Positions 47,089-56,959 of a stretch of 64,000 nt of DNA are shown in pieces (position 1 is the stretch's first letter; each line of letters starts with the position of its first letter). The notes beneath the pieces are model-generated. The model saw only the letters and a program-made list of their open reading frames with translations. It did no database searches and was not told the DNA's origin. Origin of the DNA: Myxococcus landrumus (GTDB lineage Bacteria; Myxococcota; Myxococcia; Myxococcales; Myxococcaceae); NCBI RefSeq assembly GCF_017301635.1, contig NZ_CP071091.1:1331001-1395000 (forward strand), read 5' to 3'. A program made the translations under genes and the position numbers.

Positions 47089-48300
47089 TCAGCGCAGCTG
47101 CAGGAAGGAGAACACCAGCCCCTGCGTGGTGAAGACGAGCTTGCCGCTCTTGTCGGTCAGCTCGCGGACGTTCGTCACGGACGAGTTGTTGGTGAACTCG
47201 GTGAAGAGGACCCGGTTGTCGGCGGCGTCGTAGAGGAACGTGCTGCCCGTGCTCGCCGGCAGGGTGGAGACCTCGGTCGCCGCGAGCGTGGCCAGGTTGA
47301 GCTGCCAGAACTTCCACGCCGGGGCGCTGGCCATCGCGCGGGGGTGCATGCCCTCACGCAGGGAGGCGTGGGTCTCATCCAGCACGCGCAGGTACGCGGT
47401 GCCGGACGGGCCGGGCAGCAGCGAGCCCGTGGGCTTGCCGTTGGTCAGCGCGCCGAGCGCCCGGCGGAAGTCCTTGTCGAACGCCTGGGTCTGCGCGTTG
47501 AAGCGCAGCAGGCAGGGCTCCGGCGCGGCGGACGCGCCCGCGGTGCGGAACACGGCGGCGCCATACGCCTCGGTGGCCAGGTAGACCTGACCATCCGGGC
47601 CGACGACGCCGTCGCGCACGTAGCCGCAGCGGTCATCGGTGACCAGGGTGATGGAGTCGTTCTCGGGGTTCACCACGATGACGCCGGCCATGGAGGTGAT
47701 GCCCACGCTCGAGCTCGGGCGCCAGCCCACCGGGATGAGGATCTTGTTCGCCGCGCGAACCGGGAGCGACGCGAACGTGCTGACCGAACCCGCGATGGTC
47801 AGGCCGGGAAGCGAGACGGCGTTGGTCACCTCCATCGAGGTGGGGTTCCACACGATGACCTGCGCCGTGCGGCCGTCGACGTAGTACGCCTTCGTCGCCG
47901 AGGCGAACTGGAACTGGTGCTGGTACTCGCCAATGGAGCTGACGCCGCGGCCCGAGAAGCTCACCTCGCCGTCCTGCACGAGCTTGCCGTCGTCGGTGAG
48001 CTTGTAGCGCGTCACGATGGCGCCCTCGCTGCTCGCCACGTACAGGTGACCGGACTTCGCGATGCCGGCGCCCAGCGCGCGGCCGGGAATCTCGGTGGCG
48101 TTCTCCAGCGAGAGCGTCTCGGTCTGGTCGACCTTGTTCATCAGGACGACGTAGCTCTGCGTCTCGTCGGCCGTGCTCACCTGGGTGATGGCGGCGTAGA
48201 CCGCGCCGTCACCAACGCCCTTGCCATCCTTGTCGTCGCCGCAGCCGGAGAACAGGCCCAGCGCGAGCGCCGCCGCGGTGAAGCGTGAAGCAACCTTCAT
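47089..48300 (-). CDS. Siderophore-locus lipoprotein, DUF4374-like
   Basis: A 403-residue putative lipoprotein: the signal ends in GLFSGC near residue 19, followed by an acidic GDDKDGKG. The body has propeller-like sheets (GHLYVASSEGAIVTRYKL; GPDGQVYLATEAYGAAV). The start is ATG 48300 with AAGGA upstream. The gene lies 34 bp below the receptor gene in the same operon. DUF4374 lipoproteins are known to accompany TonB-dependent siderophore receptors, and I believe MxcI of the Stigmatella myxochelin regulon is of this kind, but both assignments are from memory. A role in ferri-siderophore handling at the outer membrane is inferred. Confidence 0.78.
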   Translation of the reverse strand: MKVASRFTAAALALGLFSGCGDDKDGKGVGDGAVYAAITQVSTADETQSYVVLMNKVDQTETLSLENATEIPGRALGAGIAKSGHLYVASSEGAIVTRYKLTDDGKLVQDGEVSFSGRGVSSIGEYQHQFQFASATKAYYVDGRTAQVIVWNPTSMEVTNAVSLPGLTIAGSVSTFASLPVRAANKILIPVGWRPSSSVGITSMAGVIVVNPENDSITLVTDDRCGYVRDGVVGPDGQVYLATEAYGAAVFRTAGASAAPEPCLLRFNAQTQAFDKDFRRALGALTNGKPTGSLLPGPSGTAYLRVLDETHASLREGMHPRAMASAPAWKFWQLNLATLAATEVSTLPASTGSTFLYDAADNRVLFTEFTNNSSVTNVRELTDKSGKLVFTTQGLVFSFLQLR

Positions 48301-48334
48301 GGGGGGATTCCTTTCAAGACAGATGCGGGGTGAC

Positions 48335-50947
48335 TCAGAGTTCCGCGACCACCTTCGCGGAGACACTTCTCCCGGGCCGCTGCACACCCATGAAGTCCAT
48401 CGCGGTGGCGTCGGTGAGGTTCTGCACGTCGACCGTCCAGCTCAGGGTCGCGCGCGCGGGCCGGGTGACATAGGTGAGGGCCAGCGAGTGGAGGAGCTGG
48501 GCTTCGATGTTCTGCTTCGAGCCCTGCGTCCCCAGCTTCTCCCACCCTCGGTAGAACGAGTGGATGTAGCGGGTGTTCCAGGTCAATGACAGCTCATCGC
48601 GGGACGACGCCAGGCCACTCCACTGGAACCGGGCGCTCCCGTTGGCGAGCAGGGCGGGGCGGTTGGGGATGCGCTGGCCGTCGAAGGTGCCGAAGGCGCC
48701 CGCGCTGGAGGCATTGCGGATGTCCTGCCAGGTGACGTTTCCGTCGAGCGACAGGAACTGCTCCGGCGACGTCCAGCCCGCTGCGCCCATGGCGCCCAGG
48801 CTGCGCGCCGCGAAGACGTTCTGGTAGGTGAAGTAGCCCTCGCGCCCCAGCGGGATGATGAGCTGGTCGGTGAAGCGGGCGAAGCCCATCACGCTGCCCC
48901 GGAAGGCGCCGTTCGCCGTCTCGCGCGTGTCGAGCGCCAGCTCCAGGTTGAGGTTGTGGCTGGTCTCCGGCTTCAGGTCGAGGTTCGTGTCGATGAGGAT
49001 GCCGTCGCCGAAGATTTCATCGGGCCGGGGCAGGCGCGTGGCCCACTCGTAGGCGGCCTTGGCGGTGAGCTGTGACGACAGCCGGTAGCGAAGCGAGTCG
49101 CCGACCCCGAAGGTGAAGGTGTCTCGATTCGCGGGGGCGAAGGTGTTGTCGGGCAGGAGCCGGTCCGCGCGGGCCAGCTGCGTGTAGCTCTTGGCGAAGA
49201 CGATGTTCTCCAGCCGCTCGTCCAGCGCGTCCAGCTCATGCTCCAGGCCGACGACCTGCGAGTAGAGGCTGCGCCGCGCGGTGAGCGGGTCGACCTTGCT
49301 GAGCGCGGTGAGCGCCCGGTCTTCACCGTCCCGGCTCACGAAGGTGGGGGCCACCGTCAGGCGCAGCATCTGCTGGGAGGCCAGGCTCCAGCCCAGGTTG
49401 AGTCGCGCGAAGCCGGTGTGCTGGCTCACGTGGCGGTCGATGGCCCGGTCCTCCAGCTCCCCGGGCTGGGGGAGGGTGGCGACGCACTTGCCGAACCAGT
49501 CATAGGCACACGTCCCCAGGTCCGTGAGGCGGGCGCGCCGGAAGACATAGCCGCCCACCGCGTCCACGACGATGCCGCGGGCGTACGTCTGTTCGAAGCG
49601 GAGCGTGGCGCCGCCGGAGCTGTTGGCGGAGTCGACCTCGCCGTAGGCCGTCTTCATCGTCGTGTCGTGCTGGATCTCCTGGCTGGAGGTGGACGCGTAG
49701 GCCCGGAGGAGGAGCCTGCGGGCCCAGGGCCGGTTCACGAAGCCCACCTCGAGTCCTCCGCCGCCCGCGCGGAAGGCGTCGTGGAAGCGCGGCAGGCGCG
49801 TCTCGATGACCCGTCCGGCGGCGTCGCCCACCTTGACGTCGACCGCGTAGTCGTTGGGGCTGGAGTCGAAGAAGCCACTGGCGCGCAGCAGCAGGCCCGT
49901 GGCGCCGGAGACGTGCTGCGCGCTCGCCGTCACCCGGTGCGTCTCGAACGAGCCCAGCTCGTAGGACGCGGAGGCGCGTGAGCCCTCCACGTTCTCCGGC
50001 GTGACAATCTGCACCGCGCCGCCCAGCGCATCCGCGCCGAAGCGCACGGGCACCACGCCCTGGTACAGCTCCAGACGCTGGACGAGGTTGACGGGGACGT
50101 TCGCGAAGTCCGGGCCGAAGCCCGCGAGCTCCAGCGGCACGCCGTCGATGAAGAAGCGGACCTGGTCATCCGCCAGTCCCGCGAGGGAGAAGCGCGCGCG
50201 GCTGCCCAGTCCTCCGGCGCGGCGGACGCCCACGCCCTCGGTCCGGGAGAGGGCCTGGCCCATGTCCACGGCCTCGCGCTGGAGGTTCTCCGTCTCGATG
50301 ACCTTCACCGCTTCGGCGGAGCGACGCCTGCGCTCGGCGGCGGACTCTCCGGCCACGGTGACGTCGATGGCGTCCACGGCCACATCGGCCGCGGGCGGCT
50401 GCTCGGCGGCGACAGGGGCCTCCACCGGAGTGACGGGCGCGGTCGCGACGGAGGGCGGCCCGGCCGGCGCAGGCACGGGCGCTTCGGCTGGAAGACGAAA
50501 CTCGTAGCTGTAGGCGATGCGCGAGGGGACCGCGACGCCGTCGCGCTGCGCCGGGTCGAAGCGGAAGCGCAGGGCCGCCTCGCGCGCCGCCTCATCGAAG
50601 CCGTGTCCCTGGGGCTCCAGGACCTCCGCCTCCGTGACGGCGCCCTGGGCGTCCAGCGTCAGCTTCAGGCGCACCGTGGACTCCAGCCGGGCCTTCTCCG
50701 CCTCGGCCGGGTAGGTCGCCTCGACGAACGTCACCAGCTTGGGCGGCACGATGGAGGGCGCCGCGGGAGGGGCGGACTCCTGGGCGGCCGTCGGCGCCAC
50801 GGTGGGCGGCGGACCTTCGCCCGCCACCTGCGCCAGGGCAGGAGCCCCGACGGCGAGCCACGCCAGCAGCGCCACGCCACGCCGCGCCCGACCCAGTCCG
50901 GGGCTCCAACGGGTCCAAGAGATTATGAAAATGGTTTTCATTTTCAT
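48335..50947 (-). CDS. mxcH: TonB-dependent ferri-myxochelin receptor with N-terminal TonB-C-like domain
   Basis: An outer-membrane siderophore receptor of about 870 residues. The signal peptide (RRGVALLAWLAVGAPALAQ, ~20-40) is followed by a domain (~65-155) resembling the TonB C-terminal fold (VRLKLTLDAQGAVTEAEVL; GHGFDEAAREAALRFRF), a Pro/Ala linker, a TonB-box-like stretch (IDVTVAG, ~198), the plug (~220-320; VRFFIDGVPLEL, GADALGGAVQIVTPEN) and a beta-barrel to the C-terminus (VSAKVVAEL). It should import ferri-myxochelin using the ExbB-ExbD-TonB motor encoded downstream. The start is uncertain: ATGs at 50947 and 50941 lie at a Fur-box-like palindrome and have no clear ribosome binding site, and the TTG at 50986 looks like part of the promoter. 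Confidence 0.9.
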   Translation of the reverse strand: MKMKTIFIISWTRWSPGLGRARRGVALLAWLAVGAPALAQVAGEGPPPTVAPTAAQESAPPAAPSIVPPKLVTFVEATYPAEAEKARLESTVRLKLTLDAQGAVTEAEVLEPQGHGFDEAAREAALRFRFDPAQRDGVAVPSRIAYSYEFRLPAEAPVPAPAGPPSVATAPVTPVEAPVAAEQPPAADVAVDAIDVTVAGESAAERRRRSAEAVKVIETENLQREAVDMGQALSRTEGVGVRRAGGLGSRARFSLAGLADDQVRFFIDGVPLELAGFGPDFANVPVNLVQRLELYQGVVPVRFGADALGGAVQIVTPENVEGSRASASYELGSFETHRVTASAQHVSGATGLLLRASGFFDSSPNDYAVDVKVGDAAGRVIETRLPRFHDAFRAGGGGLEVGFVNRPWARRLLLRAYASTSSQEIQHDTTMKTAYGEVDSANSSGGATLRFEQTYARGIVVDAVGGYVFRRARLTDLGTCAYDWFGKCVATLPQPGELEDRAIDRHVSQHTGFARLNLGWSLASQQMLRLTVAPTFVSRDGEDRALTALSKVDPLTARRSLYSQVVGLEHELDALDERLENIVFAKSYTQLARADRLLPDNTFAPANRDTFTFGVGDSLRYRLSSQLTAKAAYEWATRLPRPDEIFGDGILIDTNLDLKPETSHNLNLELALDTRETANGAFRGSVMGFARFTDQLIIPLGREGYFTYQNVFAARSLGAMGAAGWTSPEQFLSLDGNVTWQDIRNASSAGAFGTFDGQRIPNRPALLANGSARFQWSGLASSRDELSLTWNTRYIHSFYRGWEKLGTQGSKQNIEAQLLHSLALTYVTRPARATLSWTVDVQNLTDATAMDFMGVQRPGRSVSAKVVAEL
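50925..50941. promoter_or_regulatory. Fur-box-like palindrome at the mxcH start
   Basis: A perfect 7-3-7 palindrome, ATGAAAA-TGG-TTTTCAT, in an AT-rich patch that contrasts with its GC-rich surroundings. It has the same architecture as the site upstream of mxcC (61718-61743). Position at the head of the uptake operon supports iron-dependent repression by Fur. It overlaps candidate start codons, so bound repressor would sit at the very start of the coding region. Confidence 0.75.
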
Positions 50948-50957
50948 TTGCGGAGTG

Positions 50958-50986
50958 CGTGTATTCCTTGTCCTACAGGCTGTCAA
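50958..50986 (-). promoter_or_regulatory. Candidate sigma-70 promoter for the mxcH operon
   Basis: A perfect -35 hexamer TTGACA (50986-50981) is followed after 17 bp by a weak -10 TACACG (50963-50958; 3 of 6 matches). Transcription would begin about 4-5 bases before ATG 50947, with the Fur-like palindrome immediately downstream. The -10 is poor, so this is tentative. Confidence 0.35.
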
Positions 50987-51001
50987 GGATTGATGGGTGT
51001 C

Positions 51002-52375
51002 CTAGGCAGCCCTGGCACGGGGGCTTTTCAGGGCGTGCAGTTTCTCTGCGACCAGGAAGGAAAGCTGGAGTGCCTGGTCCGCGTTGAGGCGGGGGTCGCA
51101 ATGTGTGTGATAGCGGCTGGAAAGGTCTTCCTCGGTGACGGCGCGGGGGCCGCCCAGGCACTCGGTGACGTTCTGTCCCGTCATCTCCAGGTGGATGCCG
51201 CCAGGGTGGACACCCTCGGCCGAGGCGACCTGGAGAAAGCCTTTCACCTCGGAGAGGACGCGGTCGAAGGCGCGCGTCTTGTAGCCATTGCTGGCCTTGT
51301 GGGTGTTGCCGTGCATCGGGTCGATGGACCAGATGACGGGGCGGCCATCCTGTCGTGTGGCGGCCATCAGGCGTGGGAGGCATTCGGCGACCTTGTCGGC
51401 GCCGAAGCGACCAATGAGCGTGAGCCGGCCCGGGATGCCCTCCGGGTTGAGCACGTCCATCAGGCGCATCAGGTCATCCGGCTCCAGGGTGGGGCCGCAC
51501 TTGACGCCAATGGGGTTACGGAGGCCTCGCATGAACTCCACGTGCCCGCCGTCGAGCTGGCGGGTGCGCTCGCCAATCCAGAGCATGTGGGCGGAGGCGT
51601 CGTACCAGTGGTTCGTCGAGGCCTCCTGGCGCGTGAGGGCTTCCTCGAAGTTGAGGAGGAGCGCTTCGTGGCTGGTGAACAGCTCCACGGTGGGGGACGC
51701 GGGGGTGTGGTCGGGGGCGGGGCACAGCGCGCTCATGAAGCAGAGCGACTCGAAGATGGAGTCCGCGAGCTTGCGGTAGGGCTCGCCCTGCGGTGAGGCC
51801 GCGACGAAGTCGAGCGTCCAGCGGTGGAGGTTGCAGAGGTCCTCGTAACCGCCTCCGGAGTAGGCCCGCAGCAGGTTCAGCGTGGCGGAGGATTGGTGGT
51901 AGGCCTTGAGCAGGCGCTTCGGGTCGGGCGTGCGCTCGGCCGCGTCGAAGTCCATGCCGTTGATGATGTCGCCCCGGTACGCGGGGAGGGTGACGCCGTC
52001 GAGCGTCTCCACGGGGCTGGAGCGAGGCTTGGCGAACTGCCCCGCGATGCGGCCCACCTTCACCACCGGACGTCCCCCCGCGAACGTGAGCACGATGGCC
52101 ATCTGGAGGATGAGGCGGAACGTGTCGCGGATGTTGTCGGTGGTGAACTCCTTGAAGCTCTCCGCGCAGTCGCCGCCTTGAAGGAGGAAGGCCTTGCCCT
52201 GGGACACCTGGGCCAGCGCGGCGGTGAGGCGTCGGGTCTCCGCGGGGTGCACGAGGGGCGGGAGCTTGGAGAGCTCGGACTCGACGCGGGTGAGGGCGCG
52301 CATGTCCGGATAGTCATCCGGCATGTACTTCACGGGCTTCTCTCGCCACGTGCGGGGGTTCCAGGTTCGATTCAT
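51002..52375 (-). CDS. aroA5: 3-deoxy-D-arabino-heptulosonate 7-phosphate synthase, class II
   Basis: A 457-residue plant-type (class II) DAHP synthase that joins phosphoenolpyruvate and erythrose 4-phosphate, the first step of the shikimate pathway. Family motifs are present: GGDCAESF near 75, KPRSSPVE near 125, [12 protein letters not shown] near 295, [10 protein letters not shown] near 355 and [14 protein letters not shown] near the C-terminus. The ATG at 52375 shares one base with the mxcG stop (TGATG), so it is translationally coupled. Placing a DAHP synthase at the end of the siderophore operon raises chorismate supply for 2,3-dihydroxybenzoate under iron limitation; the same arrangement (aroAA5) is known from myxochelin loci. 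Confidence 0.93.
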   Translation of the reverse strand: MNRTWNPRTWREKPVKYMPDDYPDMRALTRVESELSKLPPLVHPAETRRLTAALAQVSQGKAFLLQGGDCAESFKEFTTDNIRDTFRLILQMAIVLTFAGGRPVVKVGRIAGQFAKPRSSPVETLDGVTLPAYRGDIINGMDFDAAERTPDPKRLLKAYHQSSATLNLLRAYSGGGYEDLCNLHRWTLDFVAASPQGEPYRKLADSIFESLCFMSALCPAPDHTPASPTVELFTSHEALLLNFEEALTRQEASTNHWYDASAHMLWIGERTRQLDGGHVEFMRGLRNPIGVKCGPTLEPDDLMRLMDVLNPEGIPGRLTLIGRFGADKVAECLPRLMAATRQDGRPVIWSIDPMHGNTHKASNGYKTRAFDRVLSEVKGFLQVASAEGVHPGGIHLEMTGQNVTECLGGPRAVTEEDLSSRYHTHCDPRLNADQALQLSFLVAEKLHALKSPRARAA

Positions 52376-55300
52376 CACGGGGAGGCCGTTTCCAAGGAAG
52401 CGCCAGGCGTCGGCGGAAGCAGTCCGCGAGCGACGCAGGTGTTGAGGTATCGGAAGAAGAGGTCGCGATTCGCCTGGGGACAGGTGATGCCAGTGCCCTC
52501 CAGGGACTGGTGCAGGCGTTGACAGCGCACGGGGCCGAGTCCGAAGGCCGGCTCCGAGTCGCCGGAGCGCAGGTCGAAGAAGGCCAGGGTGGTGGTGTTG
52601 TCGGCCGTGCCCGCGCGCTCCGCCACGCGTGCGCGCCACTCGGGGATGGGGGCCATCTCCACGGGGTAGCCGTATTCGCGGACCCATCGGAACAGCTCCG
52701 GCAGCCGGACATCCGGCACGGGCGTCAGGTTGAACACGGTGCCCGGCGTGGCGCGGCGCGAGAGGGCGACGATGGCCCGGGCCACGTAGTCCACGGGGGT
52801 CCACGTCTCGCCCACGTCCAGCATCGGAAGCGAACCGGAGGGGACTCCCGCGAGCAGGATGCGCCAGACGAGGTCCTGGGGATTGACGAGGGCGGTGTCG
52901 CTCGCGCCGACGACGCGGCCCAGGCGGTAGACGGCGACGGGCACGCCTCGCTCGGAGGCTTGTTGGACCAGGCGCTCCGCGACCCACTTGCTCTGCTGAT
53001 AGCCGTCACGCAGGCCCGGGTGGGCGGGGACGAAGTCCTCGGGGACCTCCGGGCTCACGTTCGCCTGGGGCGCGACGGCGAGCGTGGACACGTAGTGGAA
53101 GGGCTTGAGGCGAGCGGTGGCCGCCAGCCGCAGCAGCTCGCGCGTGCCCTGGACGTTGACGGCCTGGACGCTGCCGTACTCCCGGACGACGCTCACCACC
53201 GCCGCGTTGTGGAGGATGACGTCGCACTCCGCGGCCAGTCCGTGGAAGCGCGCCTTGTCGAGCCCGAGCCACGGCTTCGTGAGGTCCGACGGGAGTGCGA
53301 GCACCCGGTTCGAGAGTCCCTCGGTGGAGAGCTCTTGGGACGTCATGGCCGCGCGGATGCGGTCCAGGGCCTGGGCTTCGTCGCGGGCCCGGACGAGGCA
53401 GACCACGCGGGCTTGCGTCTGGCGCAGGAGCTGGTCGAGCAGGTGCGCGCCGACGAACCCCGTGGCGCCGGTGAGCAGCACCTGGCGGGGGGCGGGGAAG
53501 AGTGATTCGAAGTTCGCGAGCGAGGAGGCCGGAGCGGTGTGGACCGGCTTGGGGACGATCTCCTCGGACAGCTCGGCGTCGGCGAGCATCGTGGGGTTCG
53601 GGCCCGAGGTGGTCGTGCTCGCGGCGTCTCCGTGCTCGAGCGCCTGGGCGAGCGCGGCGGCCGTGGGGTAGCGGAACACGGTGGCGACAGGGACCTCTCG
53701 CCCCAGGGCGATGCCGAGGCGGTTGGCCACCTGGATGCTCTGGAGGGACTGACCTCCCCGGTCGAAGAAGTCGTCTTGGGGCGTCAGGTCCGCTGCGCCG
53801 AGGACCTCTTCCCAGATGCCCAGCACCACGCGTTCCAGCTCGGTGGTGGTCTGGTCCGTGGTGGAGGCGCGCTCGACTGGAGTGGCCTTGCGCAGGGCCG
53901 TGCGGTCAATCTTCCCCGTGCTGGTGCGAGGCAGGTGTTCGGAGAAGACGATGGCTCCGGGCACCATGGGGGCGGGGAGATGCGCGAGCAGATGCTTGCG
54001 CAGGTCGGCGGCGGAGGGCGCAGGGGGCTCCGCGACGACGTGTGCGCACAGGCGACGGGAACCGCCGGGAAGGGGTTGTCCGACGACGGCGGCTTCGCGC
54101 ACGCCTGGGTGGCCGAGCAGCACTGTCTCCACCTCGGCGGGGTCGATGCGGTGTCCGCTGATCTTCAGCTCGTCGTCCACGCGGCCGACGAACACAAGCT
54201 GCCCGTCCTCGCGCATCCGGGCCTTGTCGCCGGTGCGGTAGGCGCGTGGCTGGTCAGGCAGTGCGGTCAGCGAGATGAAGCGGGCCCGGTCCAGCTCCGG
54301 GCGTCCGAGATAGCCGCGCGCGAGGGCGCCGCCCAGCAGGCACAGCTCACCCTCCGCGCCCTTGGCGACCAGTCGTCCCTGCGCGTCGATGAGCGCGGCG
54401 CGAACGCCGGGGAGCGGCAAGCCGATGGGGACTTCGTCTTCGGCGCCCCTGGCACCCGGGCGGGCCTGAGCGTCGATGATCGGGGTGCGAACGCTGGGGA
54501 GCGGCAGGCCGACGGGGACCTCGTTCCGTTCGGAGGCGTGGCCATCCGTTCCTCCGAGCGAGGCCATGGTCGCGACCACCGTGGCCTCCGTGGGGCCATA
54601 GGTGTTGAGGAGTCGGACGCCGGAGCCCACTGAGGCGCGCCAACGTGCGACGCGCTCGGGGAGTGCCGCCTCACCGCCGATGATGACGATTCGCACGGAG
54701 GGAGGCAGGCGCGCGGCCTCCGTGGAGACGGCGTAGGCCAGCTCGTGCCAGAACGCCGTGGGCAGGTCCAACACCGTGATGCCTTGTGCGGTGCAGGCTT
54801 CGAGGAGCCGAGGCACGGACTGGAGCATCTCGTCCGTGCGCAGCACCAGTCGCGCACCGGCACACAGCGTCAGGAAGATCTCCTCGACGCTCGCGTCGAA
54901 GTGGAGCGGCGCGAACTGGAGGACGCGGTCCTCGCGATGGATGCCGTAGCGATGCGTCGCTCCCGCGACGAAGTGGGCCAGGGCGTCATGGGTGATCTGC
55001 ACGCCGTTGGGCTGTCCCGTCGAACCGGACGTGTAGATGACATACGCGAGCCGCTCGCCGTCGGTGCCCGAGGAGTCGGGAGTAGGCGTGACTTTGCGAC
55101 GCGCGCTGGCCGGGAGCCCCGCGGATTGGAGGCTGGTGTCAGTGCCCGAAGCGTCGAGAGCAGGAGCTGGCGCAACCGCACGCCGCTGGATGGCCAGGCG
55201 CCCCACGGGCCGGGGATTGGCATCCGTGGTCGAAGCGGGCACGACCATCAGCGAGGGCGCCGCATCATCGAGGATGGCCGCCGCGCGGGACTCGGGCCCG

Positions 55301-56925
55301 TTCGGGTCCAAGGGGAGATAGCCCGCGCCAGACAGGAGGATGCCCAACGAGGCGACCACCGCGTCGAGCCCTCGCGGCACCTTCACCGCCACGGGCGTAT
55401 CAGCGCGAACACCCTCGGCGGTGAGCCGCGTCGCGAGCTCTTGCGCTCGTTGCCACAGTTCCTGATAGGTCAGGTGATGCTCGCCGTGCTCCACCGCGAC
55501 CGCCTCTGGCTGCTCGCGGACGCGCTGCTGAATCAACGTCAGGACGGGGCGCGCTGGCGTGGGCAGCGGGCCCCCATCGAGGAGTGAGAGCTCCGAGGTG
55601 CTGCCGTCACGACCCGCCGACGTCGATGCCCCCGAGCCGTGCACGGGCTGCTCCGGTGCCGCGAGCCACGTGTCGAGCCGCTGGAGGAAGTCCTCCTGGT
55701 GGCTGTCCACCGTCGTCGCGTCGTAGCAGACAGGATTGGCGTCGAAGTCGACGCGCAGGCCACCCCCATCAGAGCGGGCATAGACACCGATGGAGAGATC
55801 CTCCACCGGCCCCGCCGAGATGTTGTGCGCGATGCTGGTCAACCCCGCGAAGCGCAGCCCGTAGTCGAACGGCATGATGTTGACGACGGGACCGAACAGC
55901 TTGCGCTGCCCACCGACTCGCCGTAGGTCGCGGCGAAGCTGCTCGTAGCGGTAGCGGAGGTGGGGCCTGGACGCGCGCAACTCCGTCGCGATGTTCCGAG
56001 CCAACGAGGCCAGCGTGGCACCAGGCGCGACAGGGACTCGCAGCGGGACGATGTTCATCGCCATGCAGGGCACGCGCAGCGAGACGGAGCCCAGGCGGGT
56101 CATCACCGGCAAGCCGAGCACCACTTCGGGCGCATCCGTGCGCGAGTGAATCCACGCCGCCGCGCCGGCCAGCACCAGGTCCGGCCAGGTGAGACCCAAC
56201 GGACGGGCGACCCCCTGCATGCGCTCGACCTGGACGGACGTGAGCTGCCGCGTGGCGCGCACGAACGCAGGAGACATCTGCGCCGGAGGCGCCAGCGTCA
56301 CCGGCAGCGGAGCCTCCGCGAGCCGGTCGACCCAGAAGGCCCGGTCCTGCTCGAACTGCGGACTCGCACGGTAGGCCGCGTCCTCATCGAGCACGGGACG
56401 CAGGGGCGCCAGGCTCGCGGGCGCCGGACGGCCCGTGACGCGCGCCGTGTAGAGCTCCGCGACACGTCGAGCAAGGAGGGAGAAGCCATAGCCATCCATC
56501 GCGATGTGATGGACGCGCTGGAACCAGAAGTGCCGCTCGGGGCCCGCCTTGAAGAGGACCTCCGCGAACAGCGGGCCTCGAGTGAGGTCCACGGTCCGCT
56601 TCAGGTCTTCGTTCATCCACGCCTGTGCCGCGACCCAAGGGTCGGCCGCGCTGCTCAGGTCGACCTGCTGAAGAACCCACTCCACCCGCGGGCTGACCCG
56701 CTGCATCGGGCCTCCCTCGGTGCTCTCGAAGCGCGCATGGAGCGCCTCCGCCTCGTCGACCGTCTGTCGGACGGCCGCCTCGAAGTGCTCGGGGAGGAGC
56801 GTGCCTCGAAGCTCGATGCACTCGCCGGCATTGTAGATGGGGCTCGCGAGGTCGAGCTGCTGGCCGACCCAGATACCGTGCTGCGCCGCGGAGAGCGGCC
56901 ATCGTGCGTCGTGTGAGTCGGGCAT
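52375..56925 (-). CDS. mxcG: Myxochelin NRPS: C-A(Lys)-PCP-reductase
   Basis: A 1516-residue NRPS that condenses 2,3-dihydroxybenzoyl units onto both amino groups of lysine and releases the product reductively. The condensation domain (~10-440) has HHIAMDG near 143. The adenylation domain (~480-1030) has [11 protein letters not shown] (Asn replaces the usual Lys) and STGKIDR; its pocket aligns as DAEDIGTVVK, with acidic residues fitting lysine. The PCP serine is in GGQSLQS near 1085. The reductase (~1150-1500) has TGATGFVG and YQQSK. Between A5 and A7 there is an in-frame tandem duplication of 29 residues. The start is ATG 56925 (AAGGA upstream); an in-frame ATG at 56940 is an alternative. 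It lies 34 bp below mxcF and overlaps the DAHP synthase start. Confidence 0.93.
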   Translation of the reverse strand: MPDSHDARWPLSAAQHGIWVGQQLDLASPIYNAGECIELRGTLLPEHFEAAVRQTVDEAEALHARFESTEGGPMQRVSPRVEWVLQQVDLSSAADPWVAAQAWMNEDLKRTVDLTRGPLFAEVLFKAGPERHFWFQRVHHIAMDGYGFSLLARRVAELYTARVTGRPAPASLAPLRPVLDEDAAYRASPQFEQDRAFWVDRLAEAPLPVTLAPPAQMSPAFVRATRQLTSVQVERMQGVARPLGLTWPDLVLAGAAAWIHSRTDAPEVVLGLPVMTRLGSVSLRVPCMAMNIVPLRVPVAPGATLASLARNIATELRASRPHLRYRYEQLRRDLRRVGGQRKLFGPVVNIMPFDYGLRFAGLTSIAHNISAGPVEDLSIGVYARSDGGGLRVDFDANPVCYDATTVDSHQEDFLQRLDTWLAAPEQPVHGSGASTSAGRDGSTSELSLLDGGPLPTPARPVLTLIQQRVREQPEAVAVEHGEHHLTYQELWQRAQELATRLTAEGVRADTPVAVKVPRGLDAVVASLGILLSGAGYLPLDPNGPESRAAAILDDAAPSLMVVPASTTDANPRPVGRLAIQRRAVAPAPALDASGTDTSLQSAGLPASARRKVTPTPDSSGTDGERLAYVIYTSGSTGQPNGVQITHDALAHFVAGATHRYGIHREDRVLQFAPLHFDASVEEIFLTLCAGARLVLRTDEMLQSVPRLLEACTAQGITVLDLPTAFWHELAYAVSTEAARLPPSVRIVIIGGEAALPERVARWRASVGSGVRLLNTYGPTEATVVATMASLGGTDGHASERNEVPVGLPLPSVRTPIIDAQARPGARGAEDEVPIGLPLPGVRAALIDAQGRLVAKGAEGELCLLGGALARGYLGRPELDRARFISLTALPDQPRAYRTGDKARMREDGQLVFVGRVDDELKISGHRIDPAEVETVLLGHPGVREAAVVGQPLPGGSRRLCAHVVAEPPAPSAADLRKHLLAHLPAPMVPGAIVFSEHLPRTSTGKIDRTALRKATPVERASTTDQTTTELERVVLGIWEEVLGAADLTPQDDFFDRGGQSLQSIQVANRLGIALGREVPVATVFRYPTAAALAQALEHGDAASTTTSGPNPTMLADAELSEEIVPKPVHTAPASSLANFESLFPAPRQVLLTGATGFVGAHLLDQLLRQTQARVVCLVRARDEAQALDRIRAAMTSQELSTEGLSNRVLALPSDLTKPWLGLDKARFHGLAAECDVILHNAAVVSVVREYGSVQAVNVQGTRELLRLAATARLKPFHYVSTLAVAPQANVSPEVPEDFVPAHPGLRDGYQQSKWVAERLVQQASERGVPVAVYRLGRVVGASDTALVNPQDLVWRILLAGVPSGSLPMLDVGETWTPVDYVARAIVALSRRATPGTVFNLTPVPDVRLPELFRWVREYGYPVEMAPIPEWRARVAERAGTADNTTTLAFFDLRSGDSEPAFGLGPVRCQRLHQSLEGTGITCPQANRDLFFRYLNTCVARGLLPPTPGASLETASP
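54349..54522 (-). repeat. 87-bp tandem duplication inside the mxcG A domain
   Basis: Two copies of an 87-bp (29-codon) unit lie head to tail at 54436-54522 and 54349-54435. At protein level copy one begins [19 protein letters not shown] and copy two [20 protein letters not shown] normal A domain has one such segment between the TYGPTE core and the GELCLLGG core. The copies have diverged ([10 protein letters not shown] against [10 protein letters not shown]), so the duplication is not brand new. The frame is kept. Confidence 0.9.
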
Positions 56926-56959
56926 CGCCAGGTCCTTCATGAGGGCATCGAGCGAACCA

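Noticed and set aside
55000-55240. Repetitive Ser/Thr/Pro-rich stretch in the MxcG A domain as a possible frameshift scar.
   Set aside because: The frame continues into an intact YTSGSTG core; such linkers before A3 vary freely in length.
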